This document shows positions 24,601-37,773 of a stretch of DNA of 64,000 nucleotides, one piece after another (the stretch's first letter is position 1; each line of letters opens with the position of its first letter). The stretch spans positions 231,019,741 to 231,083,740 of the forward strand of contig CM041465.1 in assembly GCA_023213395.1 (NCBI GenBank), in the 5' to 3' direction. The translations under genes were made by a program, and so were the position numbers. The notes beneath the pieces were generated by a model. That model searched no databases. It was not told the origin of the DNA and saw only the letters and a program-made list of their open reading frames with translations. The stretch comes from Cycas panzhihuaensis. Lineage: Eukaryota > Cycadophyta.

Positions 24601-26190
24601 TATACTGAGATTGAACCAGCAGAATTGCATCTTACTCTTAATGAAGAGCCCTTAATGTACCAAGAAGCTGTAAAGCATGCAACTTGGAGAAATGCCATGA
24701 ACGAAGAGTACCAATCTCTTATCAAGAACGGTACATGGGAGCTCATTGATCTACCACTTGGCAAAAATGTAATTCAAAATAAATGGGTGTTCAAAAACAA
24801 ATATAGATCAGATGGCACCCTTGAAAAACACAAGGTGAGGTTGGTAGCTAAAGGATTTACACAAAGGGAAGGCATCAACTACACTGAAGTCTTTGCACCT
24901 ACAACTAAGTGGCCTACAATTAGAACTCCAGTGGCCTTGGCTACTCAATAGGGTTGGAAAATCCACCAACTCGATATTAAGACTGCGTTTCTCAATGGAG
25001 ATCTTGAAGAAGAAATTTACATGGCTTAACTAAAAGGATATGAGACTAAAGGTCAAGAGCATAAGGTTTGCAGGCTCAGAAAGTCCTTGTATGGCCTTAA
25101 ATAAGCCCCTCGCGCTTGGTTTTCCAAGTTATCTGAAAGGATGAGGCAACTTGGATACGAGGTTTGTGACTATCAAGATATTGATGCAACATTGTTCATC
25201 AAGTACCATAAAGATAAAGTCACTTATCTCATAATCTTTGTGGATGACATACTAGTAATAGGTAATAGTGAACAGGTAATAAGCTAGCTGAAAAAGGACC
25301 TTGGCAAATTATTCAAATTGTCTGACCTTGGTTTGATGAAATATTACTCGGGAATTGAAGTAACACAAAAGAATGGAAAATTTTTCCTCTCCCAAGAAAA
25401 ATACATCAACGATCTTCTAACCAAGTTTCAGTTAGAAGATGCTCGACCAGTGATGTTACCTATAGATCCTAATACTAAACTCTTAGTTGAAGGTGATGCT
25501 AAGGAGGCAGACGCAACACTCTATAGGAAACTTGTAGGTAGTCTCATCTACACTACCAATACAAGGCCAGATATTATACACTCTATCGGTATTCTTGCTC
25601 GTTACATGACAAATCCTAAGCAGAATCATTGGCAGGCAGTAGTGTGAGTGTTAAGATACCTTAAGACGACCAGCAAATATGGTCTATTGTATGAACCTAA
25701 TTAAGACTTCAAACTTGCTGCATACACAGACTTAGACTTTGTAGGAGATAAAGATATAGGAAAATCTACATCTAAGTATGTAACGTTTCTTGGAATAGCA
25801 CCAATATCATGGAGATCCAGATGGCAGAAGATAGTTACAGATTCAACTGTCAAAGTTAAATACATTGCTACTTCTGAGACCAGTAAAGAGGTGATATGGC
25901 TAAGAAAATTATTGGAAACATTGAATATCACCCAAACAAGTCCTACAAGTCTTCATATGGATAATCAATTAGCAATCTGTATGGCAAAAAATCCTGTATT
26001 TCATGATCGTACCAAACGCATAAGTATAAAAGTCCACAGGATTAGGGAACTTGTTCATGAAGGTATAATTCAAGTAGATTACTGCCCCATAGGAGATCAA
26101 GTGGCTTATATCTTCACCAAACCATTACAAAGGGTGAAGTTTGAACAGTTCCAAAGGCAGCTCAGCCTTAGGGCCTCCATCTTCGATTGA
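21619..26190 (+). pseudogene. Copia C2 gag-pol, decayed (unit 2 paralogue of C1)
   Basis: Same start and order as C1. It has protease MDIGATQHMT near 22816, integrase HARMGHVHIDRL near 23270, and RTDNGG followed by K, where C1 has E, near 23634. The RT start is KNGTWELIDLPLGKN near 24724, FVDDI lies near 25238, and RNase H ends KPLQRVKFEQFQRQL before 26190. It lacks the solo LTR of C1 and keeps the uninterrupted target site at about 24470-24490. Stops differ in part from those in C1, so both copies kept decaying after the duplication. Confidence 0.9.
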
Positions 26191-26232
26191 TCAAAGAAGA
26201 TGACAATAGGATCATCATACTCTATTCTCTTC

Positions 26233-26375
26233 GTGAAAACCCCTTGTGGGCATGGAAGAATAAGAGTAAGTCTCTGCTCTATCCTCTTTGTGAAAATCCC
26301 ATGTGGGCACAGAAGCATAGGGTTGTACTTATTTTGGAAAATCAGAACCTGTGAAAACCCAAAAGGGCATAGGAG
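26233..26375 (+). repeat. Triple TGAAAACCC repeat downstream of C2 pol
   Basis: Copies start at about 26233, 26290 and 26351, the same 57/61 spacing as in C1. The third reads CCCAAAAGGG. Confidence 0.8.
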
Positions 26376-26636
26376 ATAACCAAATAGTATATGAAGACTT
26401 AGTAGATTAAGCTACACATTTAAGCTACTTGGCTATCAGGCTACATCAAAGAGCCACCTTAGCTATTTTGATTTATAAAAGAGGCCATAAATCTTAGAAA
26501 GTTCATTGGTTTTTATTCCCCATGAGGGTTTTCCCACAAAAGTGTCAATTAGAATTTCATTGTAATAATGAGGCTCAAATGAAGACCTCATAGAATAGAT
26601 TTTCTAAAGATGACCTTCCACCATTAAGGGGGGGAT

Positions 26637-26948
26637 TGAAAGAGGTTAATGTATCAAGGTCATTTGTATAGATTAATTATATGACCTTATGATATATTAT
26701 TAGCATTAGTCTCTTAATGAAATGTACTTTATATGCATTTAGATGTAATTTTGGGTTCATGTCATTAGGCAGGAAAATCCTAACCCTAATACTCACCCTT
26801 AATAATAAAATGAGAAATCTCAATGAGGGAGTCATTATTCATTCTCACCTCCAAGCTTGCTCTTATATCTTGTTTCATCTTCTTTTTCATTCTCCATTGC
26901 TATTATGTGCATGTGAGTGATTTATCTCCTAGATCCATCCTTCCTTCA
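26637..26948 (+). mobile_element. Copia C2 3' LTR
   Basis: Begins TGAAAGAGG after the polypurine tract ATTAAGGGGGGGAT (26623-26636) and ends CCTTCCTTCA. Length is 312 bp. It is the better preserved partner of the C1 LTR and was used to set its end. Confidence 0.85.
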
Positions 26949-27517
26949 ATTAGAAGAAGTATAACATTTAACCTTGGTATGATAATGATGCATTCAATTG
27001 CCTCTACTAGAAACTTGTAATTTAGCTTTAAGATTAAATGATCTAAGTACCTTTAGTTTCACAACTAAATAGATAACATAAAGGGCATCATGATCTAGAT
27101 GCCACATGTTACTCACTATAAATACTAAAGGGGCTTCTACCACATAATTCCTACATTTCTATGAATCATTAATTTGAGAATTTTATGACTTCTTAAATCT
27201 TGTGAGATAGCTCTATAACAATTGCTTTATGGGTCTTACAAGGCCTCGTAGTCTTTTCCTAGGTAACTTGTTCTCATAATTCTCTTGTAAAGTATATGTA
27301 AAAAAATGTATTAAACCTAGATAAGACTTTTATAGGAGTCTTTTATGAGTATATTAATCCATATTTACTCACAAATTGGAATTAGAAGGGGATGTAAGAG
27401 ACCTTATATCTTAGCTTAGTATGCCTATCTTTTCCCTTTTTAATCTATTATTTGAGTCATAGTAAGAATGTACAATCTAAGATAGTAATACCACTTTTAC
27501 TCCTAACTTACTTTCTC
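26949..27517. other. Flanking DNA between C2 and E2
   Basis: Unit 2 copy of 14915-15483. No gene recognised. Confidence 0.5.
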
Positions 27518-27522
27518 AAAAT

Positions 27523-27847
27523 TGTTGGTATAATGGCCACTAAAAACATGTATGCGCATGCACCTAGGGCCCCCAAAATCCACCTAGAGATACCTAAAGC
27601 CCCCCAGAGCTGACATGCAGTCATTTGTGAGTATACCAAGGTAAGTACTATATTTATTTTATTTAACTTTTTTATTAATTATTTGAATTATCAGGTAGAG
27701 GCATTTACTACCTCCCCAAAACTATTTATACTATGGGGATACCTCCTTGGTATTCTTTAACACCGCCAACTATTCAAAAGTGATATTAACTCTTAAATAT
27801 AGATTCTACTTTGTAACCTATAGCCTGCTCTGCTCCCCGTGCCTTCA
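27523..27847 (+). repeat. E2 5' LTR (325 bp)
   Basis: Starts TGTTGGTATAATGG and ends GTGCCTTCA. It has TATTTATA near 27724 flanked by CCCC and GGGG. The hairpin site at 27749-27764 carries one G-to-A change in its 5' arm. Confidence 0.9.
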
Positions 27848-27849
27848 TT

Positions 27850-27861
27850 TAGTATTAGAGC
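27850..27861 (+). other. Primer-binding site, tRNA-Met type (mutated)
   Basis: TAGTATTAGAGC, two bases after the LTR. It differs from the usual copia TGGTATCAGAGC by G-to-A and C-to-T. Confidence 0.75.
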
Positions 27862-30800
27862 ACTTATCTACCTTCATAGTAAGCATATATTTGATAATAT
27901 GTCACTTTTATATAGTTTTATTAACATTTTTTATATAGTTTTTGTTAATATTTGTTTATTTTTTAGCTATGTTTAACACGTATGATCCATTTAATCTGCA
28001 TTTATTTAAATTTTTATAGCTATTATATGCATATTCAGCCCAATAATCATTTGGTGTAATTATTTTAAAGTTTTGTTTAATATTTTTTAAGATTTTAATC
28101 ATTTTCCATCATTTTTTTAAAGGATTTTTCAAGTTCCTGAACATTAGCAGGTTAGTGTGATCTCCACACTACTTAAAAACATGTCAAGTGACCACTCGTT
28201 GGATTCATCTATGAGTTCTCTATGCTCCAGAAAAGACTATTTGAAAATTTGTCGCTCTACGATGTGTTATAGCTCCCATAATCTTAATGTATCTCACTGT
28301 CTATTGAAACCCCCAGGCATTAAAGCTAAAATTACTTTGTTTGGGTTTGTTTCTCACTAGTTTTCTCTAAAACTTAGTACTAAGGTATTTCTAAGCCTAT
28401 AGAATCTATTCGTGATATTTTTCATCCTAGTTTCAGTCGAACAACCCTTGCACCCTTCGTAGCCTCCTAAAATTTGGCAGGCTCATTCTCATTCTATACT
28501 TATCCATTTCTCATGAAATTTTAGGGGCACCTAGGCATTATCAAGAGCAAGTTGTCCCTTCATTTTTGTCATATTTCATGGCCCCAGTGAGGATAACAAG
28601 CTCTTAAGGTGATGACTATCTATGTGTCCTTCATTCTGTTAGTTTTCAATTGTATTTATTAAAAAATCATATTTTTTTAGCATATTTCTCACAGATCTGC
28701 ATCTACGGGTCTATGGCACCCCTCTCTGCAGTGATTTTGGGTAATTTCAAATCAATCTTCACTATTTTTTTATCGCTTTAATGCCCTCTCTGTCTTTTGT
28801 CCACCATGTGACCTACATAGGCTTCTCTTCATTAAAATTCCATTTATTTTTTAAGTTTTTTTCTCTGTTCATCATCAGAGATCTATTGCACCCCCCTTTG
28901 CACTAATCTAGATCAATTTTAGGTGGTTTTCATTGAGTTTACATGCCAATATTTGCCTCTACATCATCGTTCCTTTTGCGGCCAAGCATTTTCATTAAAT
29001 TTTCTTTTTTTTTCAAAAGTTTCAATGTAATTTAATTAAATTTGATTCTTGTTTGAGATCTAGGTATTTCAGGCTTTAGGATCTGGGTGTTTTAGGATTT
29101 ATCCCCCTCTAGTCAACTAGTCCCCAATCCCATTCGATCTCCATATGGCCCTATCTTTGGCGGATCTCAATTTTGAATAAGTTAAATTAAATTTTTTTTG
29201 CATTGTCAAAAAGTTTATTTATTGTTTGATAATTTTTTGAGATCTAGGGCCCTTTTAAGGTTATAACTACTGATCTTATGGCTTGTCATGTGACTACTAG
29301 CCCATTTAAAAAAGGGCTAAACCTCATATTCTCATTTTTTTAAATTTTTTTAAATTTTTACCTAAAGAGGACTGTTTATATTTTCAGCCATATCTTCGTG
29401 CTAGGTAGTCAGATTTTCAATCTGCTGGACTTTTTGGATTTTTGACTTAGAGCTCTACAGCTTGGAGTCTTAATTTACTTTATTTAAGCCATTTTTTATA
29501 GAGTTTGATTAGGTCAAAGTTAACCTTCATTTATTGCTCATATTTCATTAACCATAAATAGGTCTTTTTATTGTTTCATTAATAACTTTAGTTCTACAAC
29601 TCTGTTTCTCAAGCTACCTGAATCGTTGGAAAGCTTTTCTAGAGCTGTTCATAATAGAATAAGTTTCATCTTGTTCTAGCATCATTTTATAGGTCATTAA
29701 AACCTCTAAATTCAAGGCTTTATTTCAATCTTAATTGGACACTTTTAGAGATATTTTGAGTTAAACTTTCTTTCTAACTGAATATATTTGATTAATATTT
29801 ATATACTAACTAATTATTAACAATATTTTCTAGTGTTTATAAGATTTACAAGCTATTTTATAGCCTTTTAGTATCTTTTTTATCTTTTGAAGCAGCTATA
29901 GCCCTATTATATTCAAAAGCTACAATGGGGTACCTCTTATCTTATTATTTTCTTTGCATTACATCTAAAAGTGAATCTAAGTGACTTTCATTTTTATTTA
30001 AGGAGTTTTCCTTAAGTATTTATGCCTATTTAAGGTCATTTACCTTCTTGAATACTTCAAAGGTGCATCTTATTTACAAAAGAATCCAACTAAAGAGCTC
30101 ACTTTCCTTTTACTTACATTACATCTAAAAGTATTTGCAAGCAATCTTATGTAGTTTTAGCTCATTATTTAATAAGTTGAAGGAACTTTTATTTGCTTTA
30201 AGGCCCTCATATCTCTTAAAATCACATAAATGTATCATTACATAAGTTATTGGTTATTGTTTTAATTCTTTAACCTTTCAGGTTTATTTTACTCAAGGAT
30301 ATCATTACACCTTTAATTACATCATCTTTCATTATAAGGCCTCTTATATGCATCCTTGTTAAAAAGATTATAAGTTATTTATATTCATCTTGTTGGAAAG
30401 GATTATAAGTTTTATCTTTATCTTCAAAAATCTTTTTGGTTCTAAAGGTTGATTATCTACATTGATTGAAAAGTATATAAAGTTTAAAAAGATCATCTCC
30501 TTGATTCACTTTATTCATATTAATTCATTAAATGTATTCTTATTGAAAGTGCATTGAAAGTTATTTAAAGATACTCATTTAAGAAGCTTCTTTTCTAAAA
30601 GATAAAGATTGCATAAGAAAATCTTGCTCATATTTCTTTGTTAAGATATATTTACGTTAAAGCATTTAATTGAAAAAACAGATATATATCTTTCAATTTT
30701 CTTTCTTTCAAGCAAGTTACTTACTTCATGTTTCAAGGAGTACATTTCATAATCATTTGAAAGGATTCATTTGATGGTTACGTATCCTTGATAAGGAATT

Positions 30801-31257
30801 GAAATTGGAAGATTATTTTGCTTCATTTCAACATTGAAAAGCATTTCATGTTGCACTTCATTATGTATGATTATCTAAATGCATATTATTCCCCTGTAAG
30901 CTCACTTTTTGAAGTCTTATGATAATTAATCTACAAGTAGCATTTATTGAAAGGATATACTCTCTATTATCATTAAGTTATTTCTGATTTATGAAAGTAG
31001 TCATGTGTAAAAACTTTATATATTTTAAGTTCTTTGACTCTTATGTGAAAGGCACATTCAAATTAAGTTAAGTCCATCTCCATCATATTTGAAAGCTCAA
31101 ACACGTTACATTATATTATATTGCTCTTTAATTTTAAGACTCATATATATCCTTTGAAAGGTTTATTTCATTTTAAAAGAAAGCATTTATCTTGCATTGA
31201 TTAAGAAGATATACCCCTCGTTTTATTAAATATTATGATTCATTAATTACAATTATA
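27862..31257 (+). other. E2 long internal non-coding region
   Basis: AT-rich and nearly free of open frames. It holds a sequence of the type ATAACTTTAG...CGTTGGAAAGC near 29580-29640 that recurs in N3, N4 and C3. Homologous in parts to the N3 and N4 interiors. Confidence 0.55.
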
Positions 31258-31960
31258 ATGATTGATAATAATACTAAGTTTGCTATATTTAATGGGATAA
31301 ATTTTTATATTTGGAGATATATATTAAAATCACACTTTATTAAAAATGACATTTAGAAATTTGTAGAATATGGTTACCTAACGAATGAACCAAACTTTAG
31401 AGAAAACCTAAGAAAGAATAATGAAGCCCTAGCACTAATGTTTTATACCATAGATGATGATATTCTTAGTCATGTTTATGATATAACCACTTCTAAATCT
31501 ATTTAGGATACCCTTGATTTATTTTATGGGAGAGAAACTTTTAATTTATGTAAATTTAACTATATTGAAGATGCATTTTATGTTAGATAGATGATAGAAT
31601 AGGCATTTCTTGATGAAAAGTCTAATGTGGTATGCAATGTTGAAGATTTCAATAAGATTGATAAACATAATGATGAATTTAATAAGGTTTCATATACATC
31701 TAACTTAGTTGATCCTCATTAAAAGGACCAACTCAAAGATGAAGGCACTCATATTCATTTGAAGCAACTTACACCTATTTTTGGACCTCAATTTATTGAA
31801 GATTATATGAAAAGAATAATGGTACAAATTAAAAACCACTTCAAAGTTGATAAAGCTATAAGACATAAGCACAATCATTTATTCAAAGTATTCATAAAGT
31901 ATCTATATCATAAGTTCAAGGAGAAGTAGAAGATGAATGTGATGAACATTAAGGGGGGGT
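31258..31960 (+). pseudogene. Stand-alone gag remnant directly before a polypurine tract
   Basis: ATG 31258 opens MIDNNTKFAIFNGINFYIW, then FVEYGYL, KNNEALALMFYTIDDDILSH, DITTSKSI and NYIEDAFYVR. It is similar to copia gag N-terminal domains. After about 90 residues it becomes a lysine- and acid-rich tail, with ...FKVFIKYLYHKFKEK, and runs into the polypurine tract AAGGGGGGGTA (31951-31961). There is no protease, integrase or RT after it. In-frame stops near 31348 and 31506 make this copy inactive. The antisense copy at 55956-56636 has the same tail (FKVFLKYKYHTFKEK), so the short form is a family trait. Confidence 0.78.
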
Positions 31961-31961
31961 A

Positions 31962-32295
31962 TGATGGGGTTAATATTCCTCATCTAACTCCCATCTTAGA
32001 GATATGTAACCATGCACTTCTTTATGGTAAGTAAGGTAAGATTATTTTATTATATACTATCATTATTTTATATTATTTTAAATTAAAAGATGAGGAGGTT
32101 TCTCTCCTTCCTCAAAAGTATATATCTTACGGGGTTCTAAACCCTGGTGTTTATTAACACTACCAACTATTGGAAATCTTGTGTACTCTCTTCACAATGG
32201 TTTAATACAATACTATTTCATAAGTGTACTTTAAATATAGCTTGAAATATATGCATTTACTTACTCCTTTCTATCTTGTATTTTTAATTCTAACA
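31962..32295 (+). repeat. Internal LTR (LTR-B) of E2
   Basis: Starts TGATGGGGTTAATATTCC after a polypurine tract and ends TAACA, directly followed by TTGTATTAGAGC (32296-32307), a second mutated tRNA-Met primer site. It shares the GGTAAGT repeats, the CTCC/TATA region and the GGTGTT/AACACT hairpin (32146-32161) with the outer LTRs, but is clearly diverged from them. Polypurine tract on the left and primer site on the right mean it serves as 3' LTR for one part and 5' LTR for the next. Confidence 0.75.
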
Positions 32296-32307
32296 TTGTA
32301 TTAGAGC

Positions 32308-33186
32308 ACTTTGATTAATTCTAACATCATGTCAAAGTTATTTTATTATTCAAGGAGAATTTTTTAAAATTAAAAGAGAATAGTTACATATTTGCATCCA
32401 TTGAAAAGAAATAATTTAATCTTTGATTTCATTCCTCATAGTGAGTTGATTCTAAAGTATTGATTATCTTTTTATTTGAAATCGTATTCAGTCTTACTTA
32501 TTTCAAGTTTATTTATTTCTTGATATCAAAAGGAATATTTTATCATTTAAGTAAGACCACACCTAATATTTATTGTTCTCTAATTAAATAAGATAATCAC
32601 CTAAATCAACCACCCATTTTTCTTGCCTTACAAGGGGAATGGTTAGGACCCCTAAAGTTACCACCACGCACATGCCTTTGGCCTACTCATATTAGATAAG
32701 GAATGTCACTGGCTATTAGGTGTATTAGGTAGTAGGCTGAGGTGTAAAGCCTATCTATTTTTGGAGTTTAGAGACTAAGGCTAGACTTAGAGAGGGTGAG
32801 TGTCTTGGTTAGTAAAGCCATCACTGCTAGATCTATTACTAGGTATAAAACTGGCGCAGGTGGACACATAAATAAGGGGGGTCTTAGCACCTTCTTAAAA
32901 GCCTACATAGTGAGGTATATCAAGACTAGAGCTCATGTACTAATATATTAGTTACTTAGTTTACCACTTGTGGGCAGACGCCATTAGATAGGATAACAAC
33001 CAAAGGATTCCCTTGGAGACATTTAGACTGAGAGCCTAGAAACCTTTGTAGGGACTAGGACACTCATTAAATACTTGGGAAAACTTTAAAAATTTATCTT
33101 TAGGGTAATTTTTTAAACCTTATTTAAAAATTATATCTTCAAGGATATTCTTATTAAAAGACTTAACAAAACCTATTTAAGACATA
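32308..33186 (+). other. Second leader of E2
   Basis: Non-coding DNA between the internal primer site and the gag-pol start. It contains a GC-richer part at 32630-33060 with no recognised product. Confidence 0.5.
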
Positions 33187-36100
33187 ATGGCATCCAACTT
33201 TGGTAATATGATTATCCCTAAATTTGATGGTTCTAATTTTCTAAATTAGAATAAGAAGATGAGACCCATCCTCATAAATAATGAAATGTAGGATATTGTA
33301 AGAACAAGGTATACTAAATTAGATCAAAACCCAACAGATCTTGAGAAGCTAGCCTACAAAGCAAATGTTAAGAAAGATAATAAAGCACTTGTATTAATAT
33401 TGTGTACACTTAAAGACCATATATTTCCAAGAGTTAGTGAATCAATGACTTTCACAGAGGCTTAGGACACTTTATAGTTAATATATGAAGGGGTTGCTTC
33501 ATCAAAATTACAAACCCTAAGAAGTAAGTTTGAAAATCTTAGGATGATGCTAAATGAATCTATAACTGATTTTATGATAAAGGTGTAAGACATAGTCAAT
33601 CAGATGAGATTACTAGGGAATACTTTGACTAAATAAAGGGTAGTTGAATGAATATTGATATGTATTAGTAATATCAAGAGATTTAAAATAGTTGCTACTA
33701 GCATTAGTATATCAAAAGGCTTAAGTGTATTAAAAATAGAGCAACTAAGTGATCTCTTGATGGTAGTAGAGGAATACCAAAATACCAATGAATCTCTTAA
33801 ACATGCTTCTGCTACTAAAGCAAGAATACAATCTAATTCTTAAGCGAGTACCTCCAAGACTAGGGATCAATCCCTAAAAGGAAGAAATAGGAACCCTAGA
33901 CAAGATGTGCATCAAGAAAGACAACCTAATTATTAAGCTCCACATCAAAGAAGACAAGGAGCTAACCCAAGGAATACTAGCCATTATGGGTAGCAAAGGT
34001 AAGAAAGAAATCATGAAATAAGCTAATGTTATCCAAATTATTAAGGGGACATGTCACCTCAAAGGACTAATCCCACTTATCTAAATAATAGATAAAGGGA
34101 GACTTAAGCTTCATTCTTGGAAAGGGGGAGACCATCTCATGTTGATAGGTCCTATACTTATAGTAGGAGCCTAAAGATTTGGTAGAAGAGATTCACCTTA
34201 TTATACTTTTTATAATCGTGTTGGTCATACAGAAGATAAATTCTTTACTAAACATGGTCCACCAAGTAAAGAAAGTGATAATATTATTGTGGAAGCAAGG
34301 GAAAATAATCATCTTTTTCTATATAGTTTCATTGCCCATAAAGATGAAGATGATAGTTAGTATATGGATTCAGGTTATTCCACTCACATGACAAACAGAG
34401 AGCATCTATTTAGTACTTTGGATAGAACCAAAAAAGGATCAATTATGTTTTGTAATGATACCTCCCATAAGTCCATCAGAAGAGGTAACATAGTGTTATA
34501 AATAAAATTAGGAAACTCTAGATACCTTAATGATGTACTTTATGTGCTAGCCCTCAAGAAAAACCTTCTATCTGTAGGATAGATGATGGGCCAAGATTGT
34601 AAGGTAATATTTGATAATAGAGAATGTATTATTAAAGACAAAAGAAGAAACAAGACAGTTGTAGCCAAAGGGAAAATGACTAAGAATATACTCTTTCAAC
34701 TAGTCCTTACTTATTTTGATAATTATGCCTTGAAAATATTAATAAAGATTAATAGTGACATGTGGCACAAGAGATTTGACCACTTGAGTTACAGAAGTTA
34801 GGCGCTAATGAAGAGGATCGATATGGTAGATGGGTTACCATATATTAACATTAATAAAAGTATTTGTGAAGGATGCCTTCTTAGAAAACGACATAGGGAA
34901 AGTTTTCTAGACAACAACTATAGAGCTAAAGGACCTCTCTAACTAGTATACATAGATATTTATGGTCCTATGGATATTCCCTCATTGGTAAGAGCCAGAT
35001 ATTTTATTGAATTCATTGATGATTTTATAAGGAAATTTTGGGTTTATTTCCTCAAATTCAAATCAGATGCTTTTCAATACTTTGTTGACTTTAAAACCTA
35101 TGTGGAAATACAAAGTGGTTACAAAATCCTCTCCCTATGATAACATAATAGAGGAGAGTTCATTTCAAATGAATTCAAAGCCTATTGTGCTCATCATGGA
35201 ATCAAGAGACAACTTACAAACCCCTATACTCCCTAGTAAAATGGTGTAGTAAAAAGGAAGAACCATACTATAGTTGAAATAGCTAGGTGTATATTATAAG
35301 ATAAGAGATTAGGACATTAATTTTAGGCTAAAATAGTGTACACATCTATCTACTTAATCAATAGGTGTACCACCAAGGCACTATGGTGGAAAACTCCTGA
35401 AGAAGATTAGACCAGATAGAATCCTAGTATCCATCACTTAAGAGTTTTTGGATGCTCAGGCTATGCACATGCACCTAAATAAAGAAGATCTAAGCTAGAT
35501 GATCATAGCATTAAATGCATATTCATTGGGTACAATAATGCCTTAAAATCTTACAAAGTCTATGACAATAAATCTCAAAAGATTATGGTGAGTAGAGATG
35601 TAAAATTCTAAGAAGATGACTATTACCACATTAATGATACTTAAAACAAAGGGAGTAGTGTGATGATCAATCTTGGTTCCACTAAGTCCAAATACGTGCC
35701 ACCTAGGCATGAATCAAGATAAACAATTAATGTATCAAGTGGGGAGGGAACCTCTTCTCAACCTCCTTCACAAAGACTACCAAAATAAGTTCAAAGAAAT
35801 CATGAGATAGATAACACCTTGGATAATAATTACAATTAGAGATCTACTCATGCATATAGGGTAAATTTTACCCTCATGAGTCAACTTATGGAAACCCACG
35901 AACCTCAAATCTTTGATGAGGTTAATACACATGATTCTTGGAGAAAGACAATAGAAGAAGAATATCTCTCCATTGTTAAGAATGATACTTGGGAATTGGT
36001 TGACTTACCTCCCAATAAAAAAGAAATTGGTACCAAGTGGGTTTATAAAACTAAGTTCTGATCTAACAGATTAATTAATAAATATGAAGCTAGATTGATA

Positions 36101-37440
36101 GCCAAAACCTATGCACAAAGAGAAGGTATTAATTATAGTGAGACATTTAACCCTACTACACGTATAAAAATTGTATGTATAATGATGAGCTTGGTAGCAC
36201 AAATGGGATGGAATGTTTATCAAATGGACGTCAAAAGTACCTTCCTTAATTGATACATTGAAGAGGATGTTTATATATCTCAACCTATTGATTTTGAAGT
36301 TAGGGGAGAAGAAGACAAAGTATATGAACTTAAAAAGGCACTCTACGATTTGAAGTAAGCACAACAAGGCTTGGTATTCTTGCATTAACAAATATTTCAA
36401 AGATTAAGGTTTTGAAAGGTCTCAATCAGACCCAAATTTTTATATCAAAATCAAGGGAGATTCTATTCTAATTATGGGACTCTATGTAGATGACCTTGTG
36501 TACACTGAAAATTATCCCCACCTTTTGCAAACCTTTAAGGAAGAAATATGTGAAGAGTTTGAAATGACAGATTTGGGATTAATGCATTACTTCCTAGGTT
36601 TAGAAGTATGGTAGGATAAAATGGGCATCTTCAAATCTTAGAGGAAGTACACCCTAGACGTACTACAAAAGTTCAAGATGGATGATTACAAACCTTTAAC
36701 CACTCCATCTAAAATTGGGATCAAACTATCCAAACTTAATGATTTAACACCTATTGATCTTATACTTTATAGATAATTAATTAGCAGTTTGATTTACTTA
36801 ACTTCTACTCAACCAGACATCATACATTTAGTTAGCATAGCATTTTGATTCATGCAAGACCCCAAGCCTACTCATTGCCAAGTAGCCAAAAGGATTTTAC
36901 AATATCTCAAAGATACTATAGAATATGGGCTATATTATAAAGCTTCATCAAATTTCAGATTAACTAGTTATACAGATTTAGATTGGATAGGTGACATTGA
37001 TGATAGAAAATCTAATTCACATTATACTTTCAGTATAGGTTCAATAGCCATAGCTTGGAGCACCAAGAAGTAGAATACAATTTCTTTATCCATAACTAAA
37101 GTAGAATATAAAGTAGCAATCTCTGGTACATGTGAAACTACTTGGCTTCAATAACTTCTACAAGATTTTTAGATTAAATAGAAGGGACTAACTAAAATAT
37201 GGTGTGATAATAAAAGTACTATTCAGATGATCTAGAATCCTATATTTTATGGAAAAAAAAAAGCATATAGAAACTTAGCACCACTTCATCAGAGAATTAG
37301 TTCAAGCATGTGAGATTGAGTTGGCATATTAAAGTACAAAAGATCAAATGATAGACATATTTATAAAGGCATTAGAAAGGATCAAATTTCATAAATTTAG
37401 GGACAAGCTTGGAGTTCTACATAATGGCCACTATGGGAGA
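33187..37440 (+). pseudogene. E2 copia gag-pol, decayed
   Basis: ATG 33187 opens MASNFGNMIIPKFDGSNF, a copia gag start, with LALILCTLKDHIF-like sequence after it. Integrase zinc region: DMWHKRFDHLSYRS near 34757. Catalytic core: YIDIYGPMDIPS near 34950. RT opens EEEYLSIVKNDTWELVDLPP near 35955, then TKWVYKTKF, YQMDVKSTFLN near 36217, and catalytic LYVDDLVYT near 36482. RNase H: SYTDLDWIGDIDDRKS near 36969 and WCDNKST near 37200. Many stops and shifts. It is a different copia family from C1-C3. The frame ends in the 3' LTR. Confidence 0.85.
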
Positions 37441-37443
37441 GAA

Positions 37444-37768
37444 TATTGGGATAATGGTTGCTATCAACATATGCGTGCATGTACCTAGGACCCCCAAAAG
37501 CCACCTAGATCCACATAAAGTGCACCAGAGCCGACATGCAGCTGTTTGTGAGTATAGTAAGGTAAGTACTATGTTTATTTTATTTAAGTTTTTTATTAAT
37601 TATTTGAATTACTAGGTATAGGCATTTACCACCTCCCCAAAACTATTTATACTATGGGGATACCTCCCTAGTGTTCTTTAACACCGCTAACTATTCAAAA
37701 ATGATATTAACTCTCAAATATGGATTCTACTTTGTAATCTACAACTTGCTTTGCTCCTTGTGCCTTTA
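37444..37768 (+). repeat. E2 3' LTR (325 bp)
   Basis: Aligns without length change to 27523-27847. The termini have decayed from TG...CA to TA...TA. Followed by AAAAT, the target duplication. Confidence 0.9.
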
Positions 37769-37773
37769 AAAAT

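Larger units (their letters stand above)
19476..31511 (+). repeat. Tandem duplication, unit 2 (~12.04 kb)
   Basis: Second copy of the block at 6814-19475. It begins with the same GAGCTGGCCATTCC-type sequence found at 6842 and runs into the complete E2 element. It lacks the solo LTR present in unit 1. The homology to unit 1 stops after 31511, and E2 carries on. Confidence 0.92.
27523..37768 (+). mobile_element. E2, composite copia-type element of 10.2 kb
   Basis: Two outer LTRs of exactly 325 bp lie inside a perfect 5-bp target duplication AAAAT (27518-27522 and 37769-37773), so the whole length behaved as one insertion. Order inside: primer site, 3.4 kb non-coding, gag-only ORF, polypurine tract, a divergent third LTR (31962-32295), a second primer site, a second leader, then copia gag-pol. 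All coding parts are decayed. The 5' 4 kb is also present in unit 1. Whether the gag-only part is a nested element that lost its own 5' LTR or part of a true fusion element is not settled. Confidence 0.85.
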
